This document shows, one piece after another, positions 42,411 through 51,023 of a DNA stretch of 64,000 nt (the first letter of the stretch is position 1; every line of letters begins with the position of its first letter). The stretch lies in assembly GCF_004571065.1 (NCBI RefSeq), contig NZ_SPQN01000010.1, forward strand, positions 1 to 64,000, written 5' to 3'. The position numbers and the translations under genes were made by a program. This DNA comes from Geodermatophilus sp. DF01-2 (lineage in GTDB: Bacteria; Actinomycetota; Actinomycetes; Mycobacteriales; Geodermatophilaceae). The notes below the pieces were generated by a model. It made no database searches. It had not been told where the DNA came from and was given only the letters and a program-made list of their open reading frames with translations.

Positions 42411-44192
42411 TCAGCGGCTCGCGTGGTCCCGGAAGCCGCGGCCGGTCTTGCGCCCCAGGTAGCCCGCGGTGACCAGGTGCTCCAGCAGCGGGGCCGGGGC
42501 GAAACCGGGCTCGCGGAACTCGGTGTAGAGCTCCTGCTCGATGGCCAGCGACACGTCGAGGCCGACGACGTCGAGCAGCTCGAACGGGCCCATCGGGTAA
42601 CCGCAGCCGACCTTCATGGCCGCGTCGATGTCGTCGGCGGTCGCGTAGTGCGCCTCGAGCATCTTCACCGCGTCGTTGAGGTACGGGAACAGCAGCGCGT
42701 TGACGATGAAGCCCGCCCGGTCGGTGCACGAGACGGCGTGCTTGCCGAGCCGGGCGCTGACCGCGTGCGCGGTGGCCGCCACGTCCGGCGCGGTGGAGAT
42801 CGTGGCGACGACCTCGACCAGCTTCATGACCTGTGCCGGGTTGAAGAAGTGCATGCCGACGACGTCGGCCGGCCGGCCGCTGGCCTTGGCGCACTCGATG
42901 ACCGGCAGGCTCGAGGTCGTCGTGGCCAGCACCGCCCCGGGCTTGGCGATCTCCCCGAGGTTGCTGAACAGCGCCTCCTTGACCGGCAGCGACTCGACGA
43001 CGGCCTCGATGACCAGGTCCCGGTCGGCGAGGTCGTCCAGCGACGTCGTCCCGCTGACCCGGGCCAGGACCTCGTCGCGGGCCGACTCGTCGAGCCGGCC
43101 GCGCTGCACCTGCTTCTCCAGCGACCTCGTCAGCGCCTTGTGCACCGCCTCGACCTTCTCCGGCGACCGGGCGACGAAGCGGACGTCGTAGCCGCCCTTG
43201 GCGACGACCTCGATGATCCCGGTGGCCATCGTCCCCGAGCCGACGACGCCGACCGTGCGCACCTCCCGGGCCCCCTCGGCGGCTCCGCCCGCGGCCGGGG
43301 TCTGCGCGTCGGGCACCACCTCGGCTGAGTCGCGGCCGGCGTAGGTGTAGAAGCCGCGGCCGGACTTCCGGCCCAGCAGGCCCGCGGTCATCATCTGCTT
43401 GATGATCGGGCTGGGCGCGTGCAGCCGGTTGCGCGACTGCTTGTACATCGTGTCGAGGATCTCGTAAGCGGTGTCGAGCCCGATGAGGTCCATCAGCGCC
43501 AGCGGGCCCATCGGCAGGCCGCAGCCCAGCCGCATGGCGGCGTCGATGTCCTCGCGGCTGGCGTACCGGTTCTCGTACATGGAGACCGCGTGGTTGAGGT
43601 AGCCGAACAGCAGCGCGTTGGCGATGAAGCCGGCCTTGTCGCCGATGGTGACGTCGACCTTGCCCAGCCGCTCGGCCAGCGCCTCGACGTCCTCGATGAC
43701 CGGCGGCTCGGTGACGACGGTGCGCACGACCTCCACCAGCTTCATGACCGGCGCCGGGTTGAAGAAGTGCATGCCGATGACCTTGCTCGGCCGCCCGGTC
43801 GCCACCGAGATCTCGGTGACCGACAGGCTCGAGGTGTTGGTGGCCAGGATGGTGTCCGGCGGGCAGAGCTTGTCCAGCGCGGCGAAGATCTCGCGCTTGA
43901 GCTCCATCCGCTCGGGGACGGCCTCCACGACGAGCTCGGCCTGGGCGAGCTCGTCCAGCGAGGTGCCGAAGCGGATCCGGTCGAGGATCGCGTCGCGCTC
44001 GGCGGCGTCGAGCTTGCCGCGGCGCAGCGCCCGCTCGGTGGACTGCTCGATGTGCCCCCGGCCACGGGCGACGGCCGCCTCGTCGACGTCCACGGCGGTC
44101 ACCGACAGGCCCGCCCGGGCGAGCACCTCGGCGATGCCGGCACCCATGGTGCCCAGCCCCACCACGCCGACCTCGGTCAGTTCTCTGGCCAC
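42411..44192 (-). CDS. tandem-fused 3-hydroxyacyl-CoA (3-hydroxybutyryl-CoA) dehydrogenase
   Basis: A protein of 593 residues made of two complete 3-hydroxybutyryl-CoA dehydrogenase units. Unit 1 (about 5-295) has the NAD loop VGLGTMGAGIAEVLARAG, catalytic-region VIGMHFFNPAPVMKLVEVV and a C-terminal domain ending GLLGRKSGRGFYTY. Unit 2 (about 312-590) has VGSGTMATGIIEVV, VVGMHFFNPAQVMKLVEVV and YLGRKTGRGF. Both keep the His and Glu-bearing segments, so both sites may be active. It would convert acetoacetyl-CoA and 3-hydroxybutyryl-CoA. GTG at 44192 follows GGAGGAGATGG. Fused forms of this length are known in actinobacteria. Confidence 0.94.
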   Translation of the reverse strand: MARELTEVGVVGLGTMGAGIAEVLARAGLSVTAVDVDEAAVARGRGHIEQSTERALRRGKLDAAERDAILDRIRFGTSLDELAQAELVVEAVPERMELKREIFAALDKLCPPDTILATNTSSLSVTEISVATGRPSKVIGMHFFNPAPVMKLVEVVRTVVTEPPVIEDVEALAERLGKVDVTIGDKAGFIANALLFGYLNHAVSMYENRYASREDIDAAMRLGCGLPMGPLALMDLIGLDTAYEILDTMYKQSRNRLHAPSPIIKQMMTAGLLGRKSGRGFYTYAGRDSAEVVPDAQTPAAGGAAEGAREVRTVGVVGSGTMATGIIEVVAKGGYDVRFVARSPEKVEAVHKALTRSLEKQVQRGRLDESARDEVLARVSGTTSLDDLADRDLVIEAVVESLPVKEALFSNLGEIAKPGAVLATTTSSLPVIECAKASGRPADVVGMHFFNPAQVMKLVEVVATISTAPDVAATAHAVSARLGKHAVSCTDRAGFIVNALLFPYLNDAVKMLEAHYATADDIDAAMKVGCGYPMGPFELLDVVGLDVSLAIEQELYTEFREPGFAPAPLLEHLVTAGYLGRKTGRGFRDHASR

Positions 44193-44296
44193 GCTGCCAT
44201 CTCCTCCACCGTCCGGAACCCCGAGCAGTCTCTCATTGCCACCACGTGCGGAGTCGCTCGGTGACGGTTGTCGCGCTCGAACGACTCCGCCGGGTC

Positions 44297-44508
44297 AGAA
44301 CAGGCGCTGTGAGGGGTCGTCGGTGCCCTCGAGGACGACGTAGTCGACGGTGAGACAGTCGATGCCGCGGTCCCCGGCCAGCACCCGCGCCTGCGACTCG
44401 ATCTCCTGGGCGGCGAAGTCCCCGCGGACCGGGGCGAGCAGCGGGTCGCGGTCGAGCAGCTCCAGGTAGCGGTCAGCTGCTCGACGCCGTCGAACCAGGA
44501 TGCACCGC
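44297..44508 (-). pseudogene. nucS/EndoMS 3'-end remnant, frameshifted
   Basis: Read on the minus strand, the last 58 codons give [38 protein letters not shown] and [20 protein letters not shown], then TGA. These match the end of the intact neighbour nucS ([19 protein letters not shown] ... [17 protein letters not shown]). Upstream GGCGTCGAGCAGCTGAC matches VEQLT, but one C is missing before CGCTACCTG, so the frame is broken there. Similarity stops just above GTCAAGCGG. It is a partial, non-functional second copy. It is closer to the usual NucS C-terminus than the intact gene is. Confidence 0.8.
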
Positions 44509-44758
44509 TTGACAACTCTGTGATCCGTAGGCCGAGCCGTCTCGGTGCGGGGTAACCGGCTCTGTGACCATGCCGAGCGCGAGCCGGGGGGGGGACATCG
44601 GACTTCGAACGCGAGATGTACTGGGGAGTCGTCGAAGAAGCCTCTCCGGCTGAGCTTCCGCTGACGACCGACCGCGGGACACAGGAGCTCGAGGAGCCCC
44701 CGAGTTCCTAGTGCCGCGGGCCGTCAGCGTTGGCCTGGGTGGCCGACCGACCGTGATG

Positions 44759-44807
44759 GTGTGCGCTGAGTGCCAGTTTCACGGCCCGGAACTGGCACTC
44801 GGCGCAC
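44759..44807. terminator. 19-bp stem-loop downstream of nucS
   Basis: Arms TGTGCGCTGAGTGCCAGTT (44759-44777) and AACTGGCACTCGGCGCACA (44789-44807) pair fully if one G-U is allowed, with an 11-nt loop. It starts 20 nt past the nucS stop on the minus strand. It is less GC-rich than other hairpins here. Confidence 0.7.
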
Positions 44808-44827
44808 ATCGTTCGGCAGGAGCGCCC

Positions 44828-45580
44828 TTAGAACAGCCGCATGGAGGGGTCGGCCAAGCCACGCAGCTCGTCGTAGTCCACGATGCGCACTTCGATGCCC
44901 CTGTCTTCCGCCTCCGTCCTGGCCTGCGGAGTGCACTCCTGAGCCGCCAGCATTCCTCGCACGGGCGCGAGGAGCGGGTCGCGGTTCAGATAGGTCAGAT
45001 ACCGGGTCAGTTGCTCGACCGACTCCATGGTGGCTCGCCGCTTGACCTCAACAGCCACGTGACGGGCGGGCGGCAAGGCGGTGCGTTCCCCGTCCATCGG
45101 GCCGTCGATCTCGCCGCGACGCTTGATCTCGACGGCGACCGTCGTCCCGGTGGCGTCACGACAGAGCAGGTCCACCGGGCCGATGGCGGTCGGGTACTCG
45201 CGGCGGACCAGGGACCAGCCGGTTCCGAAGTTCTCCACGTGCAGGGCGAGCAGCCGCTGCAGCTCGGCCTCGACGCCGTCCTTCTGCAGGCCCGGGTCGA
45301 CGCCGAGCTCGTGCGAGCTGTCGTGCTCGACCGACTCGATGGTGATGATCAGCTGCTCACCGGCCTTGTTGGTGACCGTCCAGGTGCCCGCGCCGTCGGT
45401 CAGCTCGTCCTGGAACGTGCAGGGCGGAGTCATCCAGTTGAGCGGCTTGTACGCGCGGTCGTCGGCGTGCACCGAGACCGAGCCGTCGGCCTTGACCAGG
45501 AGCAGCCGCGGGGCCATCGGCAGGTGGGCGGTCAGCCGCCCGACGTAGTCGACCGAGCAGCGGGCGATGACCAGGCGCAC
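44828..45580 (-). CDS. nucS: mismatch-specific endonuclease NucS/EndoMS with duplicated E-x-K box
   Basis: A protein of 250 residues, the key nuclease of non-canonical mismatch repair in actinobacteria. The N-terminal DNA-binding domain starts [20 protein letters not shown]. The RecB-like nuclease core has D137 in GPVDLLCRD and E151/K153 in [13 protein letters not shown]. After this comes an insert of about 27 residues that repeats the box, [11 protein letters not shown] (E178/K180), before [11 protein letters not shown]. Normal NucS, as I recall it, goes directly from [10 protein letters not shown] to VEQLTRYL at about 223-225 residues. GTG at 45580 is the family start. The last residues PSMRLF suggest a sliding-clamp-type C-terminal motif. 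A truncated copy lies downstream. Confidence 0.9.
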   Translation of the reverse strand: MRLVIARCSVDYVGRLTAHLPMAPRLLLVKADGSVSVHADDRAYKPLNWMTPPCTFQDELTDGAGTWTVTNKAGEQLIITIESVEHDSSHELGVDPGLQKDGVEAELQRLLALHVENFGTGWSLVRREYPTAIGPVDLLCRDATGTTVAVEIKRRGEIDGPMDGERTALPPARHVAVEVKRRATMESVEQLTRYLTYLNRDPLLAPVRGMLAAQECTPQARTEAEDRGIEVRIVDYDELRGLADPSMRLF

Positions 45581-45657
45581 GGGGTCCGACGGTACCGAAC
45601 CGGCAACGATGCGCCGGTGGACACGGGACGGCCGCCAGGGGAGGGCATCCTGGCGCA

Positions 45658-46602
45658 ATGAGACGAATCCCGGTTGCCGCCGTCCTGGCCCTGCTCGTGC
45701 TGCTGGCCGGCTGCGCCGGGGCCACCGGGGGCACCGAGGGCACCGGGGAGGCCGTCTCCCGGCCGACGCCTGTCCCGGGCGGCCCGGGCCGGCTGGTGCT
45801 GCAGGTCGAGCACGTCGGCGGCTTCGTGACGCCGGAGATGCTGGCCGCCCGGCTGCCCGTGGTGAGCGTCTACTCCGATGGGCGCGTGATCACCCAAGGA
45901 CCGCAGATCGCGATCTATCCGGCTCCGGCGCTGCCCAATCTCCAGGTACAGCAGATCCCGCCGGAGGCGGTGCAGGAGCTGATCGAGCGGGCACTGGCCG
46001 CCGGGGTCGGCGAGGATCTCGACCTCGGCCGCCCGCCGATCGCGGACGCGACCTCGACCCGGTTCTCCGTCGTCACCGCGGAGGGCACCGAGGTGCTCGA
46101 GGTGTACGCCCTGGGATCCACCCTGCCCGTGCGGGAGCCGGCGCCCGCGCCCGGTACCGAGCCCGCGCCCGACCCCGGCCCGGGTCCGGCCGACGGGCTG
46201 ACCCCCGAGCAGCAGGCCGTCCGGGCAGAACTCCAGGAGCTGGTCGAGCTGCTCAGCTCGCCGGCCCAGCTGCTCGGCCCGGAGGCGGTGTCCGACGCCG
46301 AGCCGTACGTTCCCGAGGCGGTGGCCGCCCTGGTCACCGAGTGGACCGAGCCCGAGGGTGAGGTCGCCGCCTCCCCCGAGGTGGCCTGGCCCGGTCCGCC
46401 GCTGCCCGGCGAGCCGCTGGCGGAGGGCCTCGGGCTCTTCTGCGTGACCGCCCGTGGCGAGGCCGCGGAGGCCGTGCTGGAAGCGGCCGAGTCGGCGACG
46501 ATGCTGACGCCGTGGGTCAGCGAGGACGGCCAGCGCTGGTCGGTGACGCTGCGCCCGCTGCTGCCGCACGAGTCCGGCTGCGCCGACCTGCTCGAGGAAT
46601 GA
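45658..46602 (+). CDS. lipoprotein of unknown function
   Basis: A protein of 314 residues. The signal peptide [19 protein letters not shown] has a lipobox LLAGC with the lipid-bearing Cys at about 19. The mature part contains [20 protein letters not shown], a helix-rich middle ([17 protein letters not shown]), a Pro-rich linker ([15 protein letters not shown]) and a C-terminal [14 protein letters not shown]. The first half, with a two-strand YSDGR..Q pattern, recurs in actinobacterial lipoproteins of unknown role. It is divergent from nucS with a 77-nt gap. Nothing in context suggests a function. Confidence 0.75.
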   Translation: MRRIPVAAVLALLVLLAGCAGATGGTEGTGEAVSRPTPVPGGPGRLVLQVEHVGGFVTPEMLAARLPVVSVYSDGRVITQGPQIAIYPAPALPNLQVQQIPPEAVQELIERALAAGVGEDLDLGRPPIADATSTRFSVVTAEGTEVLEVYALGSTLPVREPAPAPGTEPAPDPGPGPADGLTPEQQAVRAELQELVELLSSPAQLLGPEAVSDAEPYVPEAVAALVTEWTEPEGEVAASPEVAWPGPPLPGEPLAEGLGLFCVTARGEAAEAVLEAAESATMLTPWVSEDGQRWSVTLRPLLPHESGCADLLEE

Positions 46603-47052
46603 GGGGGTGTCTCCGCGCGGGGACGCCGGGTCTCAGGCACGCGCGTCGCGGCACCGGATGCCGTAGTCGGGGGCCACGCCCAGGGCTTCCGCCAGGCGGT
46701 AGACCGTCCGCAGGCTGGGTCGGCCGGGCGGTCCACCGAGCTGCGCCCCGGCCCGAGCAGCTTGGCGTCGTTCGGGGGCATCCCGGCCCGCTCGACCAGC
46801 GCAATCTGCGCAGCCACCTCGATCGATTCCCGAAGGCGACTGCATAGGTCCCTCAGTCGCACTCGGGGAGTGGGCGCTCGATTTCGCCGTCGTCGTGGAC
46901 AGGCCGGCGTCCTCACCCGTCGCACGCTGGGCGGACAGACCCCCGGGCATCTCGCGAAGGAGGTGTTCGACTGCTTGGCCACACCGAGCGACAGCTCGCC
47001 AGCACCCACTTCGCCACCGAACCGGCCGGTCCCTGCATCTCCGCAGGGCTGA
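46603..47052. other. 450-bp gap with a likely regulator remnant
   Basis: No intact gene. The part near 46633-46860 looks like a broken helix-turn-helix gene on the minus strand. The remainder up to the enoyl-CoA hydratase stop at 47053 shows short frames on both strands with no recognisable product. The DNA is less GC-rich and has less third-position bias than its neighbours. Confidence 0.5.
46633..46860 (-). pseudogene. XRE-type helix-turn-helix regulator remnant
   Basis: On the minus strand one frame reads LRDLCSRLRESIEVAAQIAL then VERAGMPP, and after a frame change the end reads GRPSLRTVYRLAEALGV, stopping at TGA 46633-46635. The order helix - RAGM - RPSLRTVYRLAEALGV is that of XRE-family DNA-binding domains (recognition helix and fourth helix). 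The frame break falls near 46745. No start or full domain is left. Assignment rests on short motifs only. Confidence 0.4.
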
Positions 47053-47826
47053 TCAGTCAGGCCAGACCGGCTTGCGCTTCTCCAGGAACGCGGCCATGCC
47101 CTCGACGGCGCCGGGGAGCTGGCTGGCGGCGGCCATGACCTCGACCGCGGTCGTGTAGGCATCGCGCTCCGGACGGTCGAGCTGGGCGTACATGGTCTGC
47201 TTGCCCCACGCCTTGCTCGCCCGCGACCCGCGGGTGGCCCGGCCCATGAGGTCGGCCACAGCCGCGTCGAGCTCGGCGTCGGGCACCACCCGGTTGACCA
47301 GGCCCCAGTCCAGCGCGGTGGCGGCGTCGATGACGTCACCGGTCAGTGCCAGCTCCATCGCCCGCTTGCGACCGACGTTGCGGGCGATCGCCACCATCGG
47401 CGTGTGGCAGAACCAGCCGCCCTTCCCGCCGGGGGCGGCGAAGCCGGCCGACTCGGCGGCGACGGCCAGGTCGCAGGAGGCCACGAGTTGGCAGCCGGCG
47501 GCGGTGGCCAGGGCGTGCACCCGGGCGATCACGACCTGCGGGACGTCCTGGAGGGTCTGCATCAGCTCGGTGCACAGCTGCAGCAGGCCGCGCACCTCGG
47601 CCACCGGCCGGCCGGCGACGTCGGCGAAGTCGTGGCCCGCGCTGAACACCGGACCCTCCGCGGCGAGCACGAGGCCGGTCGCGTCGCTCCCCCCTACCTC
47701 GGTCACCGCGGCCAGTAGCTGGCCGAGGTGCTCGCGGGACAGTGCGTTGCGCCGGGCCGGCCGGCACATCGTGACAGTGACGACGTCGCCGTCGCGCTCG
47801 ACCCGGGGGGCGCCTTGTGCAGTCAT
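47053..47826 (-). CDS. enoyl-CoA hydratase family protein
   Basis: A crotonase-fold protein of 257 residues. Oxyanion-hole segments are VFSAGHDFADV and ALATAAGCQLVASCDLAVA. The second catalytic-Glu position falls in SAGFAAPGGKGGWFCHTPMV, where no Glu is seen. The glutamates of classical hydratases are also missing in GCQLVASCD. This suggests an isomerase, ECHDC3-like or other crotonase activity rather than a standard hydratase. The C-terminus AAFLEKRKPVWPD is typical of ECHDC3-like members. ATG at 47826 is the start. It is divergent from the oxidoreductase pseudogene. Confidence 0.88.
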   Translation of the reverse strand: MTAQGAPRVERDGDVVTVTMCRPARRNALSREHLGQLLAAVTEVGGSDATGLVLAAEGPVFSAGHDFADVAGRPVAEVRGLLQLCTELMQTLQDVPQVVIARVHALATAAGCQLVASCDLAVAAESAGFAAPGGKGGWFCHTPMVAIARNVGRKRAMELALTGDVIDAATALDWGLVNRVVPDAELDAAVADLMGRATRGSRASKAWGKQTMYAQLDRPERDAYTTAVEVMAAASQLPGAVEGMAAFLEKRKPVWPD

Positions 47827-47872
47827 GCGCCGACCACACCACGAGGCGCGACCGGGGGCAACGGAGCCCGGC

Positions 47873-48899
47873 ATGGACCCCGTGCGCTTCGGACTGGTGG
47901 GGTACGGCTTCGGTGGCCGGTACTTCCACGCCCCCCTGTTGGCCGCCGCCCCCGGGGTCGACCTCCTCGGCGTGGTGACGACGTCGGCCGAGCGGCGCGC
48001 GCAGGTGGCCGCCGAGCATCCCCGGCTGCGCACGTTCGGCTCGCTCGAGGACCTGGCCGACGCCGGGGCCGAGGCGGTGGCGATCTCCACCCCCGCCGAC
48101 ACGCACACCGCGCTGACCGAGCGGGCGCTGCACCGGGGCCTGGCGGTGGTGTGCGACAAGCCGTTCGCGCTCGACGCCGCGTCCCGCCCGGAGGACGGTG
48201 GAGCTCGCCGCCGCGCAGGGTCTTCCCCTGGCGCCGTACCAGAACCGCCGGTGGGACTCCGACTTCCGCACCGTCCGGACGCTGATCGACGCCGGCCGGC
48301 TGGGCACGGTCACCCGGACCGAGTCGCGGTTCGAGCGGTTCGCCCCCAAACCCGGGCCGCCGGCCGCGGGCGGGGGCACGCTGCTGGACTTCGGCAGCCA
48401 CCTGGTCGACCAGGCACTGCTCCTGCTGGGCCCGGTGACCAGCGTCTACGCCGAGTGGCGGCTGCGCGACTCCGGCCTGGACGACGACGTCTTCGTGGCG
48501 CTCACCCACGCCGACGGGGCCCGCTCCCCCCTGTGGGGCAGCTGGGACCAGGCCGCGCCCGGCGACCGGTTCCGGGTCAGCGGCACCGAGGGCGGCTACG
48601 TCGTCGGCGGGCCGATGGACGGCCAGGAGGCCGCGCTGCTGGCCGGGCAGACGCCGGCCACGCTGGGCGAGCGGTGGGGCACCGAGCCGGAGGAGCGCTG
48701 GGGCCGGCTACGCCGCGACGACGAGGGTACCGTGGTGCCGACCGAACGCGGGCGCTGGGACATCTTCTACCCGGCCTTCGCCGCCGCCGTCCGCGGGGAG
48801 GGGCCGGTGCCGGTCGACCCGCGGGACGCCGTCGCCACGGCCACCGTGCTCGACGCCGCCCGCCGCAGCGCGACGGAAGGCACCGTCGTCGAGCTGTAG
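47873..48899 (+). pseudogene. Gfo/Idh/MocA-family oxidoreductase, single-base frameshift
   Basis: From ATG at 47873 the frame gives a NAD(P)-binding domain: VRFGLVGYGFGGRYFHAPLL, ISTPADTHTALTERAL and the catalytic-region VVCDKPFALDAASRPE. There the frame is lost at about 48190 (GGAGGACGG). One base fewer would join it to the frame that runs to 48899: TVELAAAQGLPLAPYQNRRW, GGGTLLDFGSHLVDQALLLL and so on to ATEGTVVEL. Together the parts form a complete protein of about 340 residues. It may be a recent pseudogene or a sequence error (one extra G). The substrate would be a sugar or cyclitol derivative. Confidence 0.85.
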
Positions 48900-48919
48900 C
48901 GGAGTCGTTCGGGCGCGGC

Positions 48920-48972
48920 GGCCCCCTCCTCGGCCTCCCCGAGGGTGCGAGGGGAGCCAGGAGGGGGTCCTC
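48920..48972. repeat. stop-anchored palindrome, copy 9 (between oxidoreductase pseudogene and ecm)
   Basis: Arms GGCCCCCTCCT (48920-48930) and AGGAGGGGGTCC (48959-48970) pair well, with CCTCCCCGAGGGTGCGAGG inside. On the minus strand TGAGAGGACCCCC lies 12 nt past the ecm stop. It sits between converging genes. Confidence 0.75.
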
Positions 48973-48984
48973 TCACGACTCCGC

Positions 48985-51003
48985 TCAGGCCGGCGTGGGG
49001 ACCTTCTCGCCGAGGTCGTGGGCCTCGCGGACGACGTCCACGATGTGGCCCATGATGTCGGTCAGCCCGAAGTCCTTGGGCGTGAAGACCCGAGCCACGC
49101 CCTGCTCGCGCAGCCGGCGGGCGTCACTGTCGGGCACGATCCCGCCGACGACCACCGGGACGTCGTCGAGCCCGGCCTCGCGCAGACCGCGCAGCACCGC
49201 CGGCACCACCTGCAGGTGCGAGCCGGAGAGCACCGACAGACCGACGACGTGCACGTCCTCCTCGATCGCAGCCGAGACGATCTGCGCCGGGGTGAGCCGG
49301 ATGCCCTGGTAGACGACCTCGAAGCCGGCGTCCCGCGCGCGGACGGCGATCTGCTCGGCGCCGTTGGAGTGCCCGTCCAGACCGGGCTTGCCCACCAGGA
49401 GGCGCAGCCGCCCACCCAGTTCCTCACCCGTCGCGCGCACCCGCTCGCGGACGTCGGTCAGCGTCTGGTCGGCCTCGCCACCACCGGTGGCCGCGGCGAC
49501 GCCGGTGGGCGCACGGTACTCGCCGAACACCTCGCGCAGCACGCCGGCCCACTCCCCCGTCGTCACGCCCGCGCGGGCGCACTCGAGGGTGGCCGCCATC
49601 AGGTTCTCGTCGGTGCCGGCGACCTCGCGCAGCCGATCCAGCGCCCGCCGGACGGGCTCCGGGTCGCGCTCGGCACGCCACGTGCGGACGGCCTCCTGGG
49701 CGGCGCTCTCCACGGCCGGGTCCACCGCCTGGATGGCGGCGTCGAGGTCGGCCAGCAGCGGATTGGGCTCGGTGCCCTCGAACCGGTTGACGCCGACGAC
49801 GACGTCGTCCCCGCTCTCCATCCGGCGGCGCCGCTCGGCGAGCGAGGCGACCAGCTGGCCCTTCATGTAGCCGGACTCGACGGCGGCCACCGCGCCGCCC
49901 ATCTCCTGCACCCGGGCGATCTCCTCGCGGGCGCCCTCCATCAGCTGCGCGACCTTCTGCTCGACGACGACCGAGCCGGTGAACAGGTCCTCGTACTCGA
50001 GCAGGTCGGTCTCGTAGGCCAGCACCTGCTGCAGCCGCAGCGACCACTGCTGGTCCCACGGCCGCGGGAGCCCGAGCGCCTCGTTCCAGGCCGGCAGCTG
50101 GACGGCACGGGCCCGGGCGTCGCGGGACAGCGTGACCGCGAGCATCTCCAGCACGATCCGCTGCACGTTGTTCTCCGGCTGCGCCTCGGTCAGGCCCAGG
50201 GAGTTGACCTGCACGCCGTAGCGGAAGCGGCGGTGCCTGGGGTCCTGGACGCCGTAGCGCTCCCTCGTCAGCTCGTCCCACAGCTGGGTGAACGCCCGCA
50301 TCTTGCACATCTCCTCGACGAACCGGACGCCCGCGTTGACGAAGAAGGACATGCGGGCGACCACCTCGCCGAAGCGCTCCTGCGGCACCTGGCCGGAGTC
50401 GCGCACCGAGTCCAGGACGGCGATCGCGGTGCTCATCGCGTAGGCGATCTCCTGCACCGGCGTCGCCCCGGCCTCCTGCAGGTGGTAGCTGCAGATGTTG
50501 ATCGGGTTCCACTTCGGCATCGCCGACACCGTGTAGGCGACCATGTCGGTGATCAGCCGCATCGAGGGCCCGGGCGGGAACACGTAGGTCCCGCGCGACA
50601 GGTACTCCTTGATGATGTCGTTCTGCGTCGTCCCGGCGAGCTTGGCGACGTCGTGACCGTGCTCCTCAGCGACCGCCTGGTAGAGCGCCAGCAGCCACAT
50701 CGCGGTGGCGTTGATCGTCATCGACGTGTTCATCTCGTCGAGCGGGATGCCGTCGAAGAGCGCGCGCATGTCGCCGATGTGGGTGACCGGCACGCCGACC
50801 TTGCCGACCTCACCGACCGACAGTTCGTCGTCGGGGTCGTAGCCGGTCTGCGTCGGCAGATCGAAGGCGACCGAGAGGCCGGTCTGCCCCTTGGCGAGGT
50901 TGCGCCGGTACAGCGCGTTGGACTCGGCCGGCGAGGAGTGGCCGGCGTAGGTACGCATGACCCAGGGGCGGTCGCGCTCCTCCGGCATGTGCGGGAACGG
51001 CAT
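48985..51003 (-). CDS. ecm: ethylmalonyl-CoA mutase (MeaA/Ecm)
   Basis: An adenosylcobalamin-dependent mutase of 672 residues on one chain, converting ethylmalonyl-CoA to methylsuccinyl-CoA. The substrate barrel includes MRTYAGHSSPAESNALYRRN, GLSVAFDLPTQTGYDPD, NTSMTINATAMWLLALY and TTQNDIIKEYLSRGTYVFPP. The C-terminal B12 domain (about 545-665) has the base-off motif GLDGHSNGAEQI (DxHxxG). Unlike methylmalonyl-CoA mutase, it starts directly at the barrel and is about 670 residues, the MeaA/Ecm layout. With ccr in the window, Ecm is preferred over isobutyryl-CoA mutase. ATG at 51003. Confidence 0.93.
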   Translation of the reverse strand: MPFPHMPEERDRPWVMRTYAGHSSPAESNALYRRNLAKGQTGLSVAFDLPTQTGYDPDDELSVGEVGKVGVPVTHIGDMRALFDGIPLDEMNTSMTINATAMWLLALYQAVAEEHGHDVAKLAGTTQNDIIKEYLSRGTYVFPPGPSMRLITDMVAYTVSAMPKWNPINICSYHLQEAGATPVQEIAYAMSTAIAVLDSVRDSGQVPQERFGEVVARMSFFVNAGVRFVEEMCKMRAFTQLWDELTRERYGVQDPRHRRFRYGVQVNSLGLTEAQPENNVQRIVLEMLAVTLSRDARARAVQLPAWNEALGLPRPWDQQWSLRLQQVLAYETDLLEYEDLFTGSVVVEQKVAQLMEGAREEIARVQEMGGAVAAVESGYMKGQLVASLAERRRRMESGDDVVVGVNRFEGTEPNPLLADLDAAIQAVDPAVESAAQEAVRTWRAERDPEPVRRALDRLREVAGTDENLMAATLECARAGVTTGEWAGVLREVFGEYRAPTGVAAATGGGEADQTLTDVRERVRATGEELGGRLRLLVGKPGLDGHSNGAEQIAVRARDAGFEVVYQGIRLTPAQIVSAAIEEDVHVVGLSVLSGSHLQVVPAVLRGLREAGLDDVPVVVGGIVPDSDARRLREQGVARVFTPKDFGLTDIMGHIVDVVREAHDLGEKVPTPA

Positions 51004-51023
51004 GCCAGCGGAGTGTAGGGGGG

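Larger units (their letters stand above)
44193..44827. other. 635-bp gap with decayed coding sequence
   Basis: No intact gene is visible. The gap holds a frameshifted nucS 3' remnant on the minus strand (44297-44508), a short plus-strand frame (44615-44710, [19 protein letters not shown], ending TAG) that is preceded by an 8-G run and looks like the end of an unknown gene, and the nucS terminator hairpin (44759-44807). Local GC is lower than in the flanks, for example around TGACAACTCTGTGATCCG. Confidence 0.6.

Noticed and set aside
47192-49312. A 706-codon plus-strand frame spanning the hydratase and oxidoreductase region
   Set aside because: It is antisense to the hydratase, then follows the first half of the oxidoreductase, then runs on out of frame. 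Only 47873 to about 48190 of it is meaningful.
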